Below are positions 18,147 through 28,200 of a DNA stretch of 64,000 bases, piece by piece. The notes beneath the pieces were generated by a model, which did not search any database, was not told the DNA's origin, and was given only the letters and a program-made list of their open reading frames with translations. Source of the stretch: Acinetobacter piscicola. GTDB lineage: Bacteria; Pseudomonadota; Gammaproteobacteria; Pseudomonadales; Moraxellaceae. Numbering within the stretch: the first letter of the stretch is position 1; each line of letters begins with the position of its first letter. Made by a program: the position numbers and the translations under genes. The stretch is taken from assembly GCF_015218165.1 (NCBI RefSeq), contig NZ_CP048659.1, positions 1,798,001 to 1,862,000 on the forward strand, written 5' to 3'.

Positions 18147-18761
18147 ATGAAGTTTTATCAGGAAATTACCCTGATTGATCAAGCTGAAATCTCAACCTAT
18201 TTTATTTGGTCAAAAATATATACGCAATTGCATATCGCATTGGCTGAAATAAAAGATGAATCAGATAAGGTGAGCATTGGTGTTTCTTTTCCTCAATATA
18301 TTTTTGAGGAAAAAGTAGATAATCAAAAAGCTAAGATCAATTTAGGAAAAAAGCTTCGTTTATTTGCTGAATCTGAAGCCGATTTAAAGCAATTAGATAT
18401 TCGACGTTGGCTTGAGCGCTTAGAGGATTATGTGCATATCACTTCTATTCGTGAAGTGCCTCAAGACATCAAAGGCTATGCCATTTATAAACGCAAACAA
18501 GTGAAAAGCAATGCGCAACGTTTAGCTCGTCATCGTGTAAAACGTGGTGATATTGGTTTTGATGAAGCATTAGCACGATATAGCAATGTGGTGACAACAA
18601 CTGCATTACCATATATAGAGATGAAAAGCTTAAGCAACTCAACTTCTAGTGATGAAAAACGTTTTAAATTGTTTATTGAAAAGCAACCTGCGACAAAATC
18701 TGAAACTCAGGTTTTTAGCACTTATGGACTAAGTTCGGTATCATCTGTACCCGAATTTTAA
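18147..18761 (+). CDS. cas6f: Cas6f (Csy4) crRNA endonuclease
   Basis: Cuts the repeat hairpin in the long array transcript to release crRNAs and stays bound to the 3' stem-loop. I start it at ATG 18147, directly after the csy3 stop (204 residues); an upstream in-frame start at 18102 lies inside csy3. His29 (TQLHIALAE) sits at the same position as the catalytic His of the Pseudomonas aeruginosa enzyme. A basic helix, KRKQVKSNAQRLARHRVKRG (about 112-131), matches the arginine-rich helix that grips the repeat stem. It is the last gene of the cas operon. Confidence 0.95.
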   Translation: MKFYQEITLIDQAEISTYFIWSKIYTQLHIALAEIKDESDKVSIGVSFPQYIFEEKVDNQKAKINLGKKLRLFAESEADLKQLDIRRWLERLEDYVHITSIREVPQDIKGYAIYKRKQVKSNAQRLARHRVKRGDIGFDEALARYSNVVTTTALPYIEMKSLSNSTSSDEKRFKLFIEKQPATKSETQVFSTYGLSSVSSVPEF

Positions 18762-18892
18762 CCCAATATTTTTTCATTCTTTAACAGTATAATAAAATCA
18801 ATAAGTTATGATGGTGGCTTAAAACTTGGGTCTTTTTATGGATTTAGGGCTTAAGTTACTATTATAGCTTTATTTTTTGCTGTAAAATTGCT
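18762..18892 (+). promoter_or_regulatory. CRISPR leader
   Basis: A 131-bp AT-rich stretch between cas6f and the first repeat, with long A/T runs and no gene. Type I-F leaders sit here, carry the array promoter and guide spacer integration. The orientation is supported by the intact first repeats on this side and the single mutated repeat at the far end. I cannot assign -35 and -10 boxes with confidence. Confidence 0.75.
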
Positions 18893-21800
18893 GTTCACTG
18901 CCATGTAGGCAGCTTAGAAATATGTAACAAATACCTAGAACAGGCAAATAGCGTTCACTGCCATGTAGGCAGCTTAGAAAATATCATGTTTACCAGTCGC
19001 CACATTGACCAAGTTCACTGCCATGTAGGCAGCTTAGAAAATAACATTAAATCCATCGCTTTAATTGGGTTAGTTCACTGCCATGTAGGCAGCTTAGAAA
19101 TAAGCGCCTAGCCAATGCTGGAATCCTTCTGAGTTCACTGCCATGTAGGCAGCTTAGAAACAACGAAAGCGGTCGGAACGTGGCTAGATATTGTTCACTG
19201 CCATGTAGGCAGCTTAGAAATACACCCAAAACAATGGTTTTAGCTGTCAGTGGTTCACTGCCATGTAGGCAGCTTAGAAAAAGATGTATTCCGTTTAGCT
19301 AAAAACATATATGTTCACTGCCATGTAGGCAGCTTAGAAAAAATCTTTTACAAACACTTTGGACTAAAGCCAGTTCACTGCCATGTAGGCAGCTTAGAAA
19401 ATAAGACCGACAAGATCGTTAGTACCAAATAAGTTCACTGCCATGTAGGCAGCTTAGAAATAATTACAAGGAGCTATTAGATGCCTAAAGACGTTCACTG
19501 CCATGTAGGCAGCTTAGAAAATCGAAGGTGGTGCGGTATCTACTGACCACGCGTTCACTGCCATGTAGGCAGCTTAGAAAATCAGACAAGAGATAAATAA
19601 CAAAGCTAATCGGTTCACTGCCATGTAGGCAGCTTAGAAAAATAACACTTTCGTTGTAAAAATTAACAGATGGTTCACTGCCATGTAGGCAGCTTAGAAA
19701 GATTAACGGGGCTGAATATTAATAAACGACCAGTTCACTGCCATGTAGGCAGCTTAGAAATGCAAAGAAATTTATTGCTGACTCGGTCATTTGTTCACTG
19801 CCATGTAGGCAGCTTAGAAAGACTAGCTAAAGAAGTGGGAATCTCTAACAGCGTTCACTGCCATGTAGGCAGCTTAGAAAATCTAGATAAGTCATAAAGT
19901 CATCAATAAGGAGTTCACTGCCATGTAGGCAGCTTAGAAAGCAATATTATTTTAAAAGCACGTCAGCTTGGTGTTCACTGCCATGTAGGCAGCTTAGAAA
20001 GATAACGTGAAGCTTGATAACTTGTATGCGAATGTTCACTGCCATGTAGGCAGCTTAGAAAAAAGAAGAACATGAACGGCAGATGAAGTTAATCGTTCAC
20101 TGCCATGTAGGCAGCTTAGAAAAAAAACATCAGATAAATTAAAGTTATCCGTGAGTTCACTGCCATGTAGGCAGCTTAGAAAACTTCGATAACGCAGCAT
20201 TTATATGGTGCGACGTTCACTGCCATGTAGGCAGCTTAGAAAGAACGCACAGCAAGCAGCAACAGCTACAGTTAGTTCACTGCCATGTAGGCAGCTTAGA
20301 AAAATTCCACGAAAAAATCAAGAAAGCCATGTCTGTTCACTGCCATGTAGGCAGCTTAGAAAGATAACGTGAAGCTTGATAACTTGTATGCGAATGTTCA
20401 CTGCCATGTAGGCAGCTTAGAAATCTGCCATCGCTTGGTTATAACCTTGGATTTTGTTCACTGCCATGTAGGCAGCTTAGAAAATCCCGAAACGACCCAT
20501 TGCGGAGTAGGGGTTGTTCACTGCCATGTAGGCAGCTTAGAAATGACTACTTTAAAAGTTTGACGGCAAAGATGAGTTCACTGCCATGTAGGCAGCTTAG
20601 AAAAGTCATTACCCTCAAACACAGATGATGATTCTGTTCACTGCCATGTAGGCAGCTTAGAAATCTACGCTTTGCAACGATTGTCTGTCGCACAAGTTCA
20701 CTGCCATGTAGGCAGCTTAGAAATACTTTTTCCTGTTTTAAGCTAATGCGGAAATCGTTCACTGCCATGTAGGCAGCTTAGAAAAATGGTTTTGTCTGTT
20801 TCTCCAACTCCATACTGTTCACTGCCATGTAGGCAGCTTAGAAACATCCTTTTTCCAATTCACTAACTAACTGAACGTTCACTGCCATGTAGGCAGCTTA
20901 GAAAATTAACTCCGCATAACAGTCATCCGCATCAGGGTTCACTGCCATGTAGGCAGCTTAGAAATGTTTGGGAATTTCCGAACTTCAAAGCAGTGCGTTC
21001 ACTGCCATGTAGGCAGCTTAGAAAACCCGAAGCCAACCTATAGGGAACTTCTGAAAGTTCACTGCCATGTAGGCAGCTTAGAAAAAATGATTTCAGCTGA
21101 CTTTTGAATGACTTCAGTTCACTGCCATGTAGGCAGCTTAGAAATAGACGTATCAAGCGATCTGCTGAAAATGGTAGTTCACTGCCATGTAGGCAGCTTA
21201 GAAAACCATAGGGGTCAGTAGCATCGCATTTATTAGGTTCACTGCCATGTAGGCAGCTTAGAAATCAACGTATAGAAACAATGGTTAAAACTGCACGTTC
21301 ACTGCCATGTAGGCAGCTTAGAAAACATTGGCAATGTTCCTGAATTTGAACTTGAAGTTCACTGCCATGTAGGCAGCTTAGAAAAATTGCTGACATAATT
21401 ACACTTAAAGCTTGCGGTTCACTGCCATGTAGGCAGCTTAGAAAAGTCTTTCTTGGACGAGCGAATTAATTGCGAGGTTCACTGCCATGTAGGCAGCTTA
21501 GAAATCCAATCGAAAGGATCATCTATTGATGATGCAGTTCACTGCCATGTAGGCAGCTTAGAAATACTGCTTTAGTCGAGGGCGTTGGTTGGATTAGTTC
21601 ACTGCCATGTAGGCAGCTTAGAAAACGATGTCGATGAATAGTTAATTCTTGAACAAGTTCACTGCCATGTAGGCAGCTTAGAAAGATACAATCAAATCTC
21701 AGGGCGACTGAGTGAGGTTCACTGCCATGTAGGCAGCTTAGAAACTGCCGAAATCAAAGCAGGCTGTCGCCTAGACCGTTCACTGCCATGTAGGCAGCTT

Positions 21801-23007
21801 AGAAAGCAAGGTTTCTCACTGACATTGCAAGCGAAGCGTTCACTGCCATGTAGGCAGCTTAGAAATATGCTGAACGTACAGCAGTAATACCCAAAGTGTT
21901 CACTGCCATGTAGGCAGCTTAGAAAACTCAGGCAACTGTTGGTTAAAGTCGATCTCAGTTCACTGCCATGTAGGCAGCTTAGAAATGAACGAGTTGGAGC
22001 AGCAACAAAGGTAAACTGTTCACTGCCATGTAGGCAGCTTAGAAAAAGCGTCTACAATCTTCTTGTGATACTTCTTTTGTTCACTGCCATGTAGGCAGCT
22101 TAGAAACGACAAGCCGTAAATAAATACAAATAATGCAAGTTCACTGCCATGTAGGCAGCTTAGAAATGTATGGGCAGTTATCCGTTGGCTCTTTAATTGT
22201 TCACTGCCATGTAGGCAGCTTAGAAATAATCGAGCAAGTGGGCGGCATTGAAAAGGCGGTTCACTGCCATGTAGGCAGCTTAGAAATAATCGAGCAAGTG
22301 GGCGGCATTGAAAAGGCGGTTCACTGCCATGTAGGCAGCTTAGAAATAATGTTTCTCAACAAGCTTGTAAGCGTTGGAGTTCACTGCCATGTAGGCAGCT
22401 TAGAAAATCGGCAGCAAAGACTGGAGCAGTTGCACCAAGTTCACTGCCATGTAGGCAGCTTAGAAAATGAGCCAAGCGTTAATAGCTCGCCAGTTGGCGT
22501 TCACTGCCATGTAGGCAGCTTAGAAATTTCCGTTTTGATTGAACAAAAGTAACTCTACGTTCACTGCCATGTAGGCAGCTTAGAAAAATTGGTTTTGGTG
22601 AACATTTAGAGTTATCAAGTTCACTGCCATGTAGGCAGCTTAGAAAATAAAGGCAGCTCATATACACATCATTGGATGGTTCACTGCCATGTAGGCAGCT
22701 TAGAAATTTAAAACGGTATACAATGGATAACGTTATCGGTTCACTGCCATGTAGGCAGCTTAGAAACAAAAGATGGTGCGGGAAGATTAAGCTGTTATGT
22801 TCACTGCCATGTAGGCAGCTTAGAAATATAATCCATACAAATATGATTACTTTTATTTGTTCACTGCCATGTAGGCAGCTTAGAAAACATTGCCCAATAG
22901 TGAGGTTGGAAATACAGTGTTCACTGCCATGTAGGCAGCTTAGAAAATATATAAGTATTACCATGTGTATTGTTATATCGTTCACTGCCATGTAGGTAGC
23001 TTAGAAA
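18893..23007 (+). CRISPR. Type I-F array, 69 repeats, 68 spacers
   Basis: A 28-bp repeat (GTTCACTGCC...GCTTAGAAA) recurs from 18893 to 23007. Repeat starts are 60 bp apart except seven steps of 61, so 61 spacers are 32 bp and seven are 33 bp. Each repeat holds the hairpin CTGCC-ATGTA-GGCAG cut by Cas6f, leaving an 8-nt CTTAGAAA handle on the next spacer. All repeats I read are identical apart from the last (22980-23007), where GGCAGC is GGTAGC. That change keeps the stem by a G-U pair and marks the leader-distal end. Spacers 19 and 25 are identical, and spacers 56 and 57 are identical neighbours. Open frames running through the array are artefacts of the 60-bp period. Confidence 0.98.
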
Positions 23008-23140
23008 TAGATGATGAGGGTAATTAAATATGGGGTAAGTGTAAATAACTTCATTTTGCAAAAGTGTAAAGAAATCTTGGTGATCAAAACAACTTTTGCT
23101 AAATTGATCAACTTTCAATAAGAAATAAGAGTCAACATAT

Positions 23141-23584
23141 ATGCACAACAGTATGATTAAAATTGCTTTTACATTCGCAATGCTATCAAGTTTGAGTACG
23201 TTTATAGCTGCCCAAGTACCCAAAGAGATTGATCAAGTTCTAAAACAAATTACATTGCCTTTGCAAAAAACTGAAAAAGAATCTGAGATTGTGACCAATT
23301 ATTACTATCAAGATCAATCAAAGAATAAGCTAGTAATTGGTATAGCATCCGATTTTATTGATGTCAGTTGGACGTTTAAGACCTTGCCTGATGAAAAATC
23401 AGAAGTTGTCACTCAAGCCAAAATGCTAACACAAAGCTTACTTGGTGAAGAATGGAACAGTCTGTATAGTGCAATCACTGAAGGTGGAACAGTGGATTAT
23501 TTATCACAAGATAATGGTATAGTGATCACAGATGCTGGATGTACACAAACAATGTGTGGTTATCAAGTCAAATTGAGAGAATAA
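23141..23584 (+). CDS. Small secreted protein, unknown function
   Basis: A 147-residue protein with a clear signal peptide: a short basic start (MIKIAF), a hydrophobic core, and a cleavage-type end LSTFIAA-QVP. The mature part is about 120 residues, with a C-terminal pair of Cys (TDAGCTQTMCGYQVKL) five residues apart that could form a disulphide in the periplasm. No domain is recognised. ATG 23141 is used here; ATG 23153 (MIKIAF) is an equally good start. It begins about 130 bp past the end of the CRISPR array with no shared promoter evident, so proximity to CRISPR is probably incidental. Confidence 0.75.
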   Translation: MHNSMIKIAFTFAMLSSLSTFIAAQVPKEIDQVLKQITLPLQKTEKESEIVTNYYYQDQSKNKLVIGIASDFIDVSWTFKTLPDEKSEVVTQAKMLTQSLLGEEWNSLYSAITEGGTVDYLSQDNGIVITDAGCTQTMCGYQVKLRE

Positions 23585-23603
23585 AACCTCCAAGCAAGGA
23601 GGT
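23583..23603 (-). terminator. Terminator for the small Cas2-like gene
   Basis: ACCTCC at 23586-23591 pairs with GGAGGT at 23598-23603 around a 6-nt loop. On the minus strand it is followed by TTTTATT, so it terminates the leftward gene at 23613-23897. Confidence 0.6.
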
Positions 23604-23612
23604 CTATAAAAA

Positions 23613-23897
23613 TTAAGCAGGTGTAAGCCAATGACTTTGTTGCATGTCTTCAAGCCAATCGCTTACATCGAGTTGATTTGCAATTGAAAATTTTTCATTC
23701 ACTTGGAAGATCAATAACGAATCATGCATACTCATCACATTGGCCAAATGTTGACGAATAATTACAGCATCATATTTAGTATTAATGAGCCAAGTATTTT
23801 GGTTGACACGAATTGTATGATCATAATCTTCAATCGTTTTATGAACTTGGTCAAAATGATCGAGATAATTTGAGTTTAAAATAATTAAATAGTTCAT
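23613..23897 (-). CDS. SinR-like / Cas2-fold small protein (tentative)
   Basis: Starting at ATG 23897, which is preceded by GGAGG at the right distance, the gene encodes 94 residues. An earlier in-frame ATG at 23912 lacks such a site. The sequence opens with a beta strand (MNYLIILNS), has an amphipathic helix (FDQVHKTIEDYD), then NTWLINTKYDAVIIRQHLANVM, DSLLIFQVNEKF and ends DWLEDMQQSHWLTPA. This strand-helix-'x-T-W-x-I-x-T'-helix-'D-x-L-x-[IV]' order is what I recall from SinR-like small proteins, a ferredoxin-like fold related in shape to Cas2 and VapD. That comparison is from memory and the identity is tentative. No Cas2 catalytic Asp after the first strand is present (Asn here), so nuclease activity is not implied. 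Confidence 0.55.
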   Translation of the reverse strand: MNYLIILNSNYLDHFDQVHKTIEDYDHTIRVNQNTWLINTKYDAVIIRQHLANVMSMHDSLLIFQVNEKFSIANQLDVSDWLEDMQQSHWLTPA

Positions 23898-24231
23898 CAG
23901 AGCAGCCTCCATAAAAGATATTTAAAAAATATCTTTTATCTAAAATGTGATGAATATCACTGAATTTTTACTCTAGCATTAAATATTTTTAAAAAATTAA
24001 GAAAGTGTCTGACAATATTATCTAGAACAGGGGAGTTTGGTTTCATTCGGTTATTCATTTACATGGTTATTACAATTGCATCCAAAATTACTTTGTAAAA
24101 GATGATCAAAAAATTTTCAATATTTGTTAAATTGAAGTAAAATTCACTTTAAATTATTTAAACAATAAGCTCATCAAATGATGGGCTTTTTTGTTATTTC
24201 TCCCCCTAAGTAAATAGTTTGAGGTTATACA
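23898..24231. other. Intergenic region with orphan terminator
   Basis: No protein gene. Near its end a good intrinsic terminator points right (24167-24192), but no gene lies upstream on the plus strand within the gap, since the neighbouring gene is leftward. A short untranslated transcript starting somewhere in 23950-24150 would explain it. No promoter is convincing. Confidence 0.5.
24167..24192 (+). terminator. Orphan intrinsic terminator
   Basis: AGCTCATCA (24168-24176) pairs with TGATGGGCT (24179-24187, one G-T pair) and runs into TTTTTT. It has no plus-strand gene before it. Confidence 0.7.
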
Positions 24232-24441
24232 ATGCTAGTTAAAATCGAAGATGGTTTTTACTTAAATTCAGCACATATTATTGCAATACGTGTTTCTAGG
24301 AATATGATTACTCAAGGTTTTTCTATTGATATTGATTATACACCGAACAATCAAAAAGCCTCTGGTACGTACCATAAGCAGTTTCAAAATAAAGTTGATG
24401 CAGATGCATTTCTACAAAAAGTTCACCAACAGATTGCTTAA
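24232..24441 (+). CDS. Small conserved-looking protein, unknown
   Basis: A 69-residue soluble protein (MLVKIEDGFYLNSAHIIAIRV then ...FSIDIDYTP... and a C-terminal helix DADAFLQKVHQQIA). The alternating hydrophobic strand pattern plus one helix suggests a small beta-sheet domain. There is no cysteine, signal peptide or membrane segment. It starts at ATG 24232 after TTTGAGGTT, a usable ribosome site. I do not recognise a family. It lies alone between an orphan terminator and the SMR gene. Confidence 0.7.
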   Translation: MLVKIEDGFYLNSAHIIAIRVSRNMITQGFSIDIDYTPNNQKASGTYHKQFQNKVDADAFLQKVHQQIA

Positions 24442-24657
24442 ATAAATGCATAAATAAAAAGAATTATTTAAAGGAATTAGTGGAAAAGGAATTCATTTTT
24501 AAATCGAATATAGCATTCATTTGAAATTTATCCCTTAAATTTTATGACAAATACACTCATCATTCGCATTTTTTTTCACTGCTTTAAATCCTTTAATAAA
24601 AGCAATTTATTCACAAAATTACGTTTCAGCGCATACATTTTTAATTTTCTGTATAAA

Positions 24658-24675
24658 ATACCTGCCAGTTGGTAT
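24658..24675. promoter_or_regulatory. Quasi-palindromic operator before SMR gene
   Basis: ATACC at 24658-24662 and GGTAT at 24671-24675 flank an 8-base centre, directly after a TATAAA -10-like box (24652-24657) and 35 bp before the SMR start. The layout fits a TetR-type repressor site over the transcription start. No repressor gene is adjacent. Confidence 0.4.
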
Positions 24676-24709
24676 GTTTGATGAAAATGATTGATTTACA
24701 GGTGAACAA

Positions 24710-25054
24710 ATGACTCCTTTACTAAAAGCTTATCTCTTATTGGCTTTAGCGATTGTAGCGGAGGTCATTGGTTCGACATTTATTGTGAAATCAGCAGGGT
24801 TTACTAAATTGGTGCCCTCATTGGCAGTATTCGTATTATACAGCATAGCTTTTTACTTGCTCTCACAAGTGGTGAAAGTCATTCCATTGGGAATTAGCTA
24901 TGCGATTTGGGCTGGAGTGGGGATTGTACTGACGGCATTTTTAGGCTTTATTGTGTTTAAACAAAGCCTTGATCTTGCAGCGATGATAGGCATTGCTTTG
25001 ATTATTTCTGGTGTGATTGTGATTAATTTATTTTCAACAACGGCGGGACACTAA
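24710..25054 (+). CDS. SMR-family multidrug/quaternary ammonium exporter
   Basis: A 114-residue protein with four transmembrane helices, of the small multidrug resistance (EmrE/QacE) family. These act as inner-membrane dimers that exchange protons for lipophilic cations. The essential membrane Glu is in helix 1 (IVAEVIGST). YAIWAGVGIVLTA in helix 3 is the family signature. The C-terminus is TTAGH. The start follows CAGGTGAAC. It is not identical to the Acinetobacter AbeS sequence as I remember it, so I give no symbol; the substrate (quaternary ammonium compounds, dyes or guanidinium) is not decidable here. An operator candidate lies upstream. Confidence 0.9.
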   Translation: MTPLLKAYLLLALAIVAEVIGSTFIVKSAGFTKLVPSLAVFVLYSIAFYLLSQVVKVIPLGISYAIWAGVGIVLTAFLGFIVFKQSLDLAAMIGIALIISGVIVINLFSTTAGH

Positions 25055-25229
25055 TTTGGCACAGATCAAAAGGGAGCGTGTTCCACATTTTCCCAATAAA
25101 CAATGGTTGTTAACAAAGTGCTTTGAATCATTTAAAAAAAGCCCAAGTGATCCATTGGAAAACTAGGGCGATGAAATATAGATTTGATGACATTGTGGTT
25201 ATTTTACTTTAGAAAGCAAATTATCCCGA

Positions 25230-28200
25230 TTAACTTTCTAAAGTCATCAAGCTGGCATTGCCACCTGCGGCAGCAGTATTAATGCTGATTGCACGTTCAA
25301 TTACAAGACGATCTAAAGGAACAAGATCATTCACATGGTTTAAATGTGAAATGGCAATAATTGCACCTGAGCGTTGACTGATGAGGTGTTGTAAATCAGC
25401 TAAGCCCTTGACATCGCCATGGTGTAATACCGCATCAAACTCTGCGCTAGCGATATCATCGATGAGCGTAATGTGGTGGCGGATGTCTTGCGGGAGTTTT
25501 TGCAAGAGTTGTAAGCCAACGGCATTCTGATTCGACATCACAGCATGGCTTCCTACTGCAAAAACTGCAGCAAGTTGTTGTAAATAGGCATGTTCATGTT
25601 GTGCTGTAACAAATATTTTAGCTCTAGGCAAAATAGAATACTGGTTGGATTCACCTGTTGGACCAGGCAATGCATATAAACCTGTGATATTGGCATAATG
25701 ATTTAATTTAAAATCAGTAATATGTTGTTTCGTCCAAATCTGTAAAGCATTATAAATTGGATTAATTTCTGTTTGATTTAAAGCTTTAACAATACCGAAA
25801 GGTTGTGCTGATAAATCACACTTTTGCATTAATTTATAAAGGTAAAGAGGCCCACCTGCTTTAGGTCCTGTACCTGATAAACCCTCACCACCAAAAGGTT
25901 GTACGCCAACCACTGCACCGACAATGTTACGGTTAATATATAAATTTCCAACTTCAGCATGTGCAATGGTCGTTTGAATAGTTTCATCAATTCGTGTGTG
26001 TAAACCCATGGTTAAACCATAGCCTTTATCATTGATTTGCTTGATTAATTGTTTTAATTCACCATATTTATAACGAATAATATGCAGGACAGGGCCAAAC
26101 ACTTCACGTTTTAAGTCATTCAAATTAGGCAATTCAATCATTGTCGGCGTGATAAAAGTACCTTGATGGCTTTTTAAACTCGTTTCTGCATATACCAATT
26201 GATGAATTGGATATGCTTTACTGCGCATCATTTCAATATGTTTTTCAATATTTTGCCGTGCTTCAAGATCAATTACAGGACCAATATCGGTTTTAAGGAA
26301 AATGGGATTGCCTAGGTTGAGTTGTTGCATGGCACCTTTAAGCATTTTTATTAAGACTTCGGCATTGTCTTCTTGCACACAAAGTACACGTAGCGCAGAA
26401 CAGCGTTGTCCCGCACTGTCAAATGCTGAATTTACAACATCTAAAACCACTTGCTCGGTGAGTGCGGAAGAATCCACAATCATAGCATTTTGTCCGCCCG
26501 TTTCTGCAATGAGCGGAATCGGTTGACCTGTGGGGCTTAGTCGTTGTGCGACGGTTTTTTGTAAAATTTTGGCAACTTCAGTTGAACCTGTAAACATAAT
26601 GCCTTGAATACGATCATCTTGGGATAACAGAGCGCCAACGGTTTCGCCACGCCCTGGCAGTAATTGCACGACATTTTCTGGAATGCCTGCTTCCCATAAA
26701 ATTTGAATGGCTTGTGCGGCAATCAATGGCGTTTGTTCCGCAGGTTTGGCAATGACGGTATTTCCTGCAACTAAGGCTGCGGCAACTTGCCCTGTAAAAA
26801 TTGCCAATGGAAAATTCCAAGGACTGATACACAGCACGGTACCTAGTGCTTGTAATGTGGTATGTTTTGAAATATTTTGCATTTGTGCAGCATAATAGCG
26901 GAGGAAATCTACAGCTTCACGGACTTCTGCAATGCCATTGCTATAAGTTTTACCACTTTCACGGCATAGCAGCAGCATCAATTCTTGTAAGCGAGCTTCC
27001 ATCAAGTCAGCAGCTTTAAATAAATATTCTGCACGTTGATTTCGATCCGTATTGTTCCAACTGTCACAGGCAGCTTGTGCATTGTCCAAAGCAAGGTTAA
27101 CGTGTGTTAAATTTGCTTCTATCACCGTACCGACAAGGTCTTGATGGTCAGCAGGATTACGAATTTCAATTTTGGGTAACTCAAGCAAAGTTAACGGGTC
27201 GAGATTTGCAACCAAACTATGGCTATGCCATTGGTACGTTGCGATTTTTTGCGCTGTACTATTGAGCTGCGCCAATTCGCTGTCATTGCTCAGATCTAAG
27301 CCAAATGAGTTTTTGCGTATGGGTTGTAATAGATCTTTTGGTAAGGCAATGGCAGGGTGCTTCATACCGACGATGCCATCGTGTTGTGCATTTTCAGCAA
27401 TTTCGTGTATAGGATCTTCAATCAAATCTGCGATTTCGATATTTTTATCGGCAATACGATTTACAAAAGAGGTATTCGCTCCATTTTCCAATAAACGGCG
27501 TACTAAATATGCCAATAGCGTTTCATGATTACCGACAGGCGCATAGATACGACAAGGCACGCCAAGTTTATTGTCTTGAATATTTCCAACCACTTGTTCG
27601 TATAATGGCTCACCCATGCCATGCAGGCATTGAAATTCATATTGACCTAGATAATATTTGCTTGGATCAGCCAATTGATAAATTGTGGCTAAAGTTTGAG
27701 CATTGTGTGTTGCGAATTGCGGATAAATTTGTTGAGGCGCAGCCAATAATTTTTTAGCACAGGCGATATAGGACAGGTCTGTATGTACTTTACGCGTAAA
27801 GACAGGATAATCACGCATACCATCAATTTGTGCTTTTTTAATTTCACTGTCCCAATAGGCACCTTTGACTAAGCGAATCATGAGACGTTTTTGGCTACGT
27901 TTAGCAAGATCAATAATATAATCGACCACGTAGAAGCAACGTTTTTGATAGGCTTGGATCACAAAACCAATGCCTTTCCAATCATTGAGTGCAGGTTCAA
28001 AACATAGGCGTTCTAATAGCTCTAAGGACAACTCTAAACGGTCCGCTTCTTCAGCATCAATATTTAAACCGATGTCATATTTTTTAGCTAAAAGTGCAAG
28101 ATTTAAAATACGCGGGTAGAGTTCATTGTGTACACGTTCGATTTGCCCACGCTGATAACGCGGATGCAATGCTGACAATTTGATGGAAATACCTGCACCT

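Noticed and set aside
19047..22995. Many open frames with repeated VHCHVGSLE, FLSCLHGSE or GSLPCRQLR units
   Set aside because: They are translations of the CRISPR repeat in different frames; the 60-bp period keeps the frame open.
24710..25054. Naming the SMR gene abeS
   Set aside because: The sequence differs from AbeS as I remember it, so only the family is given.
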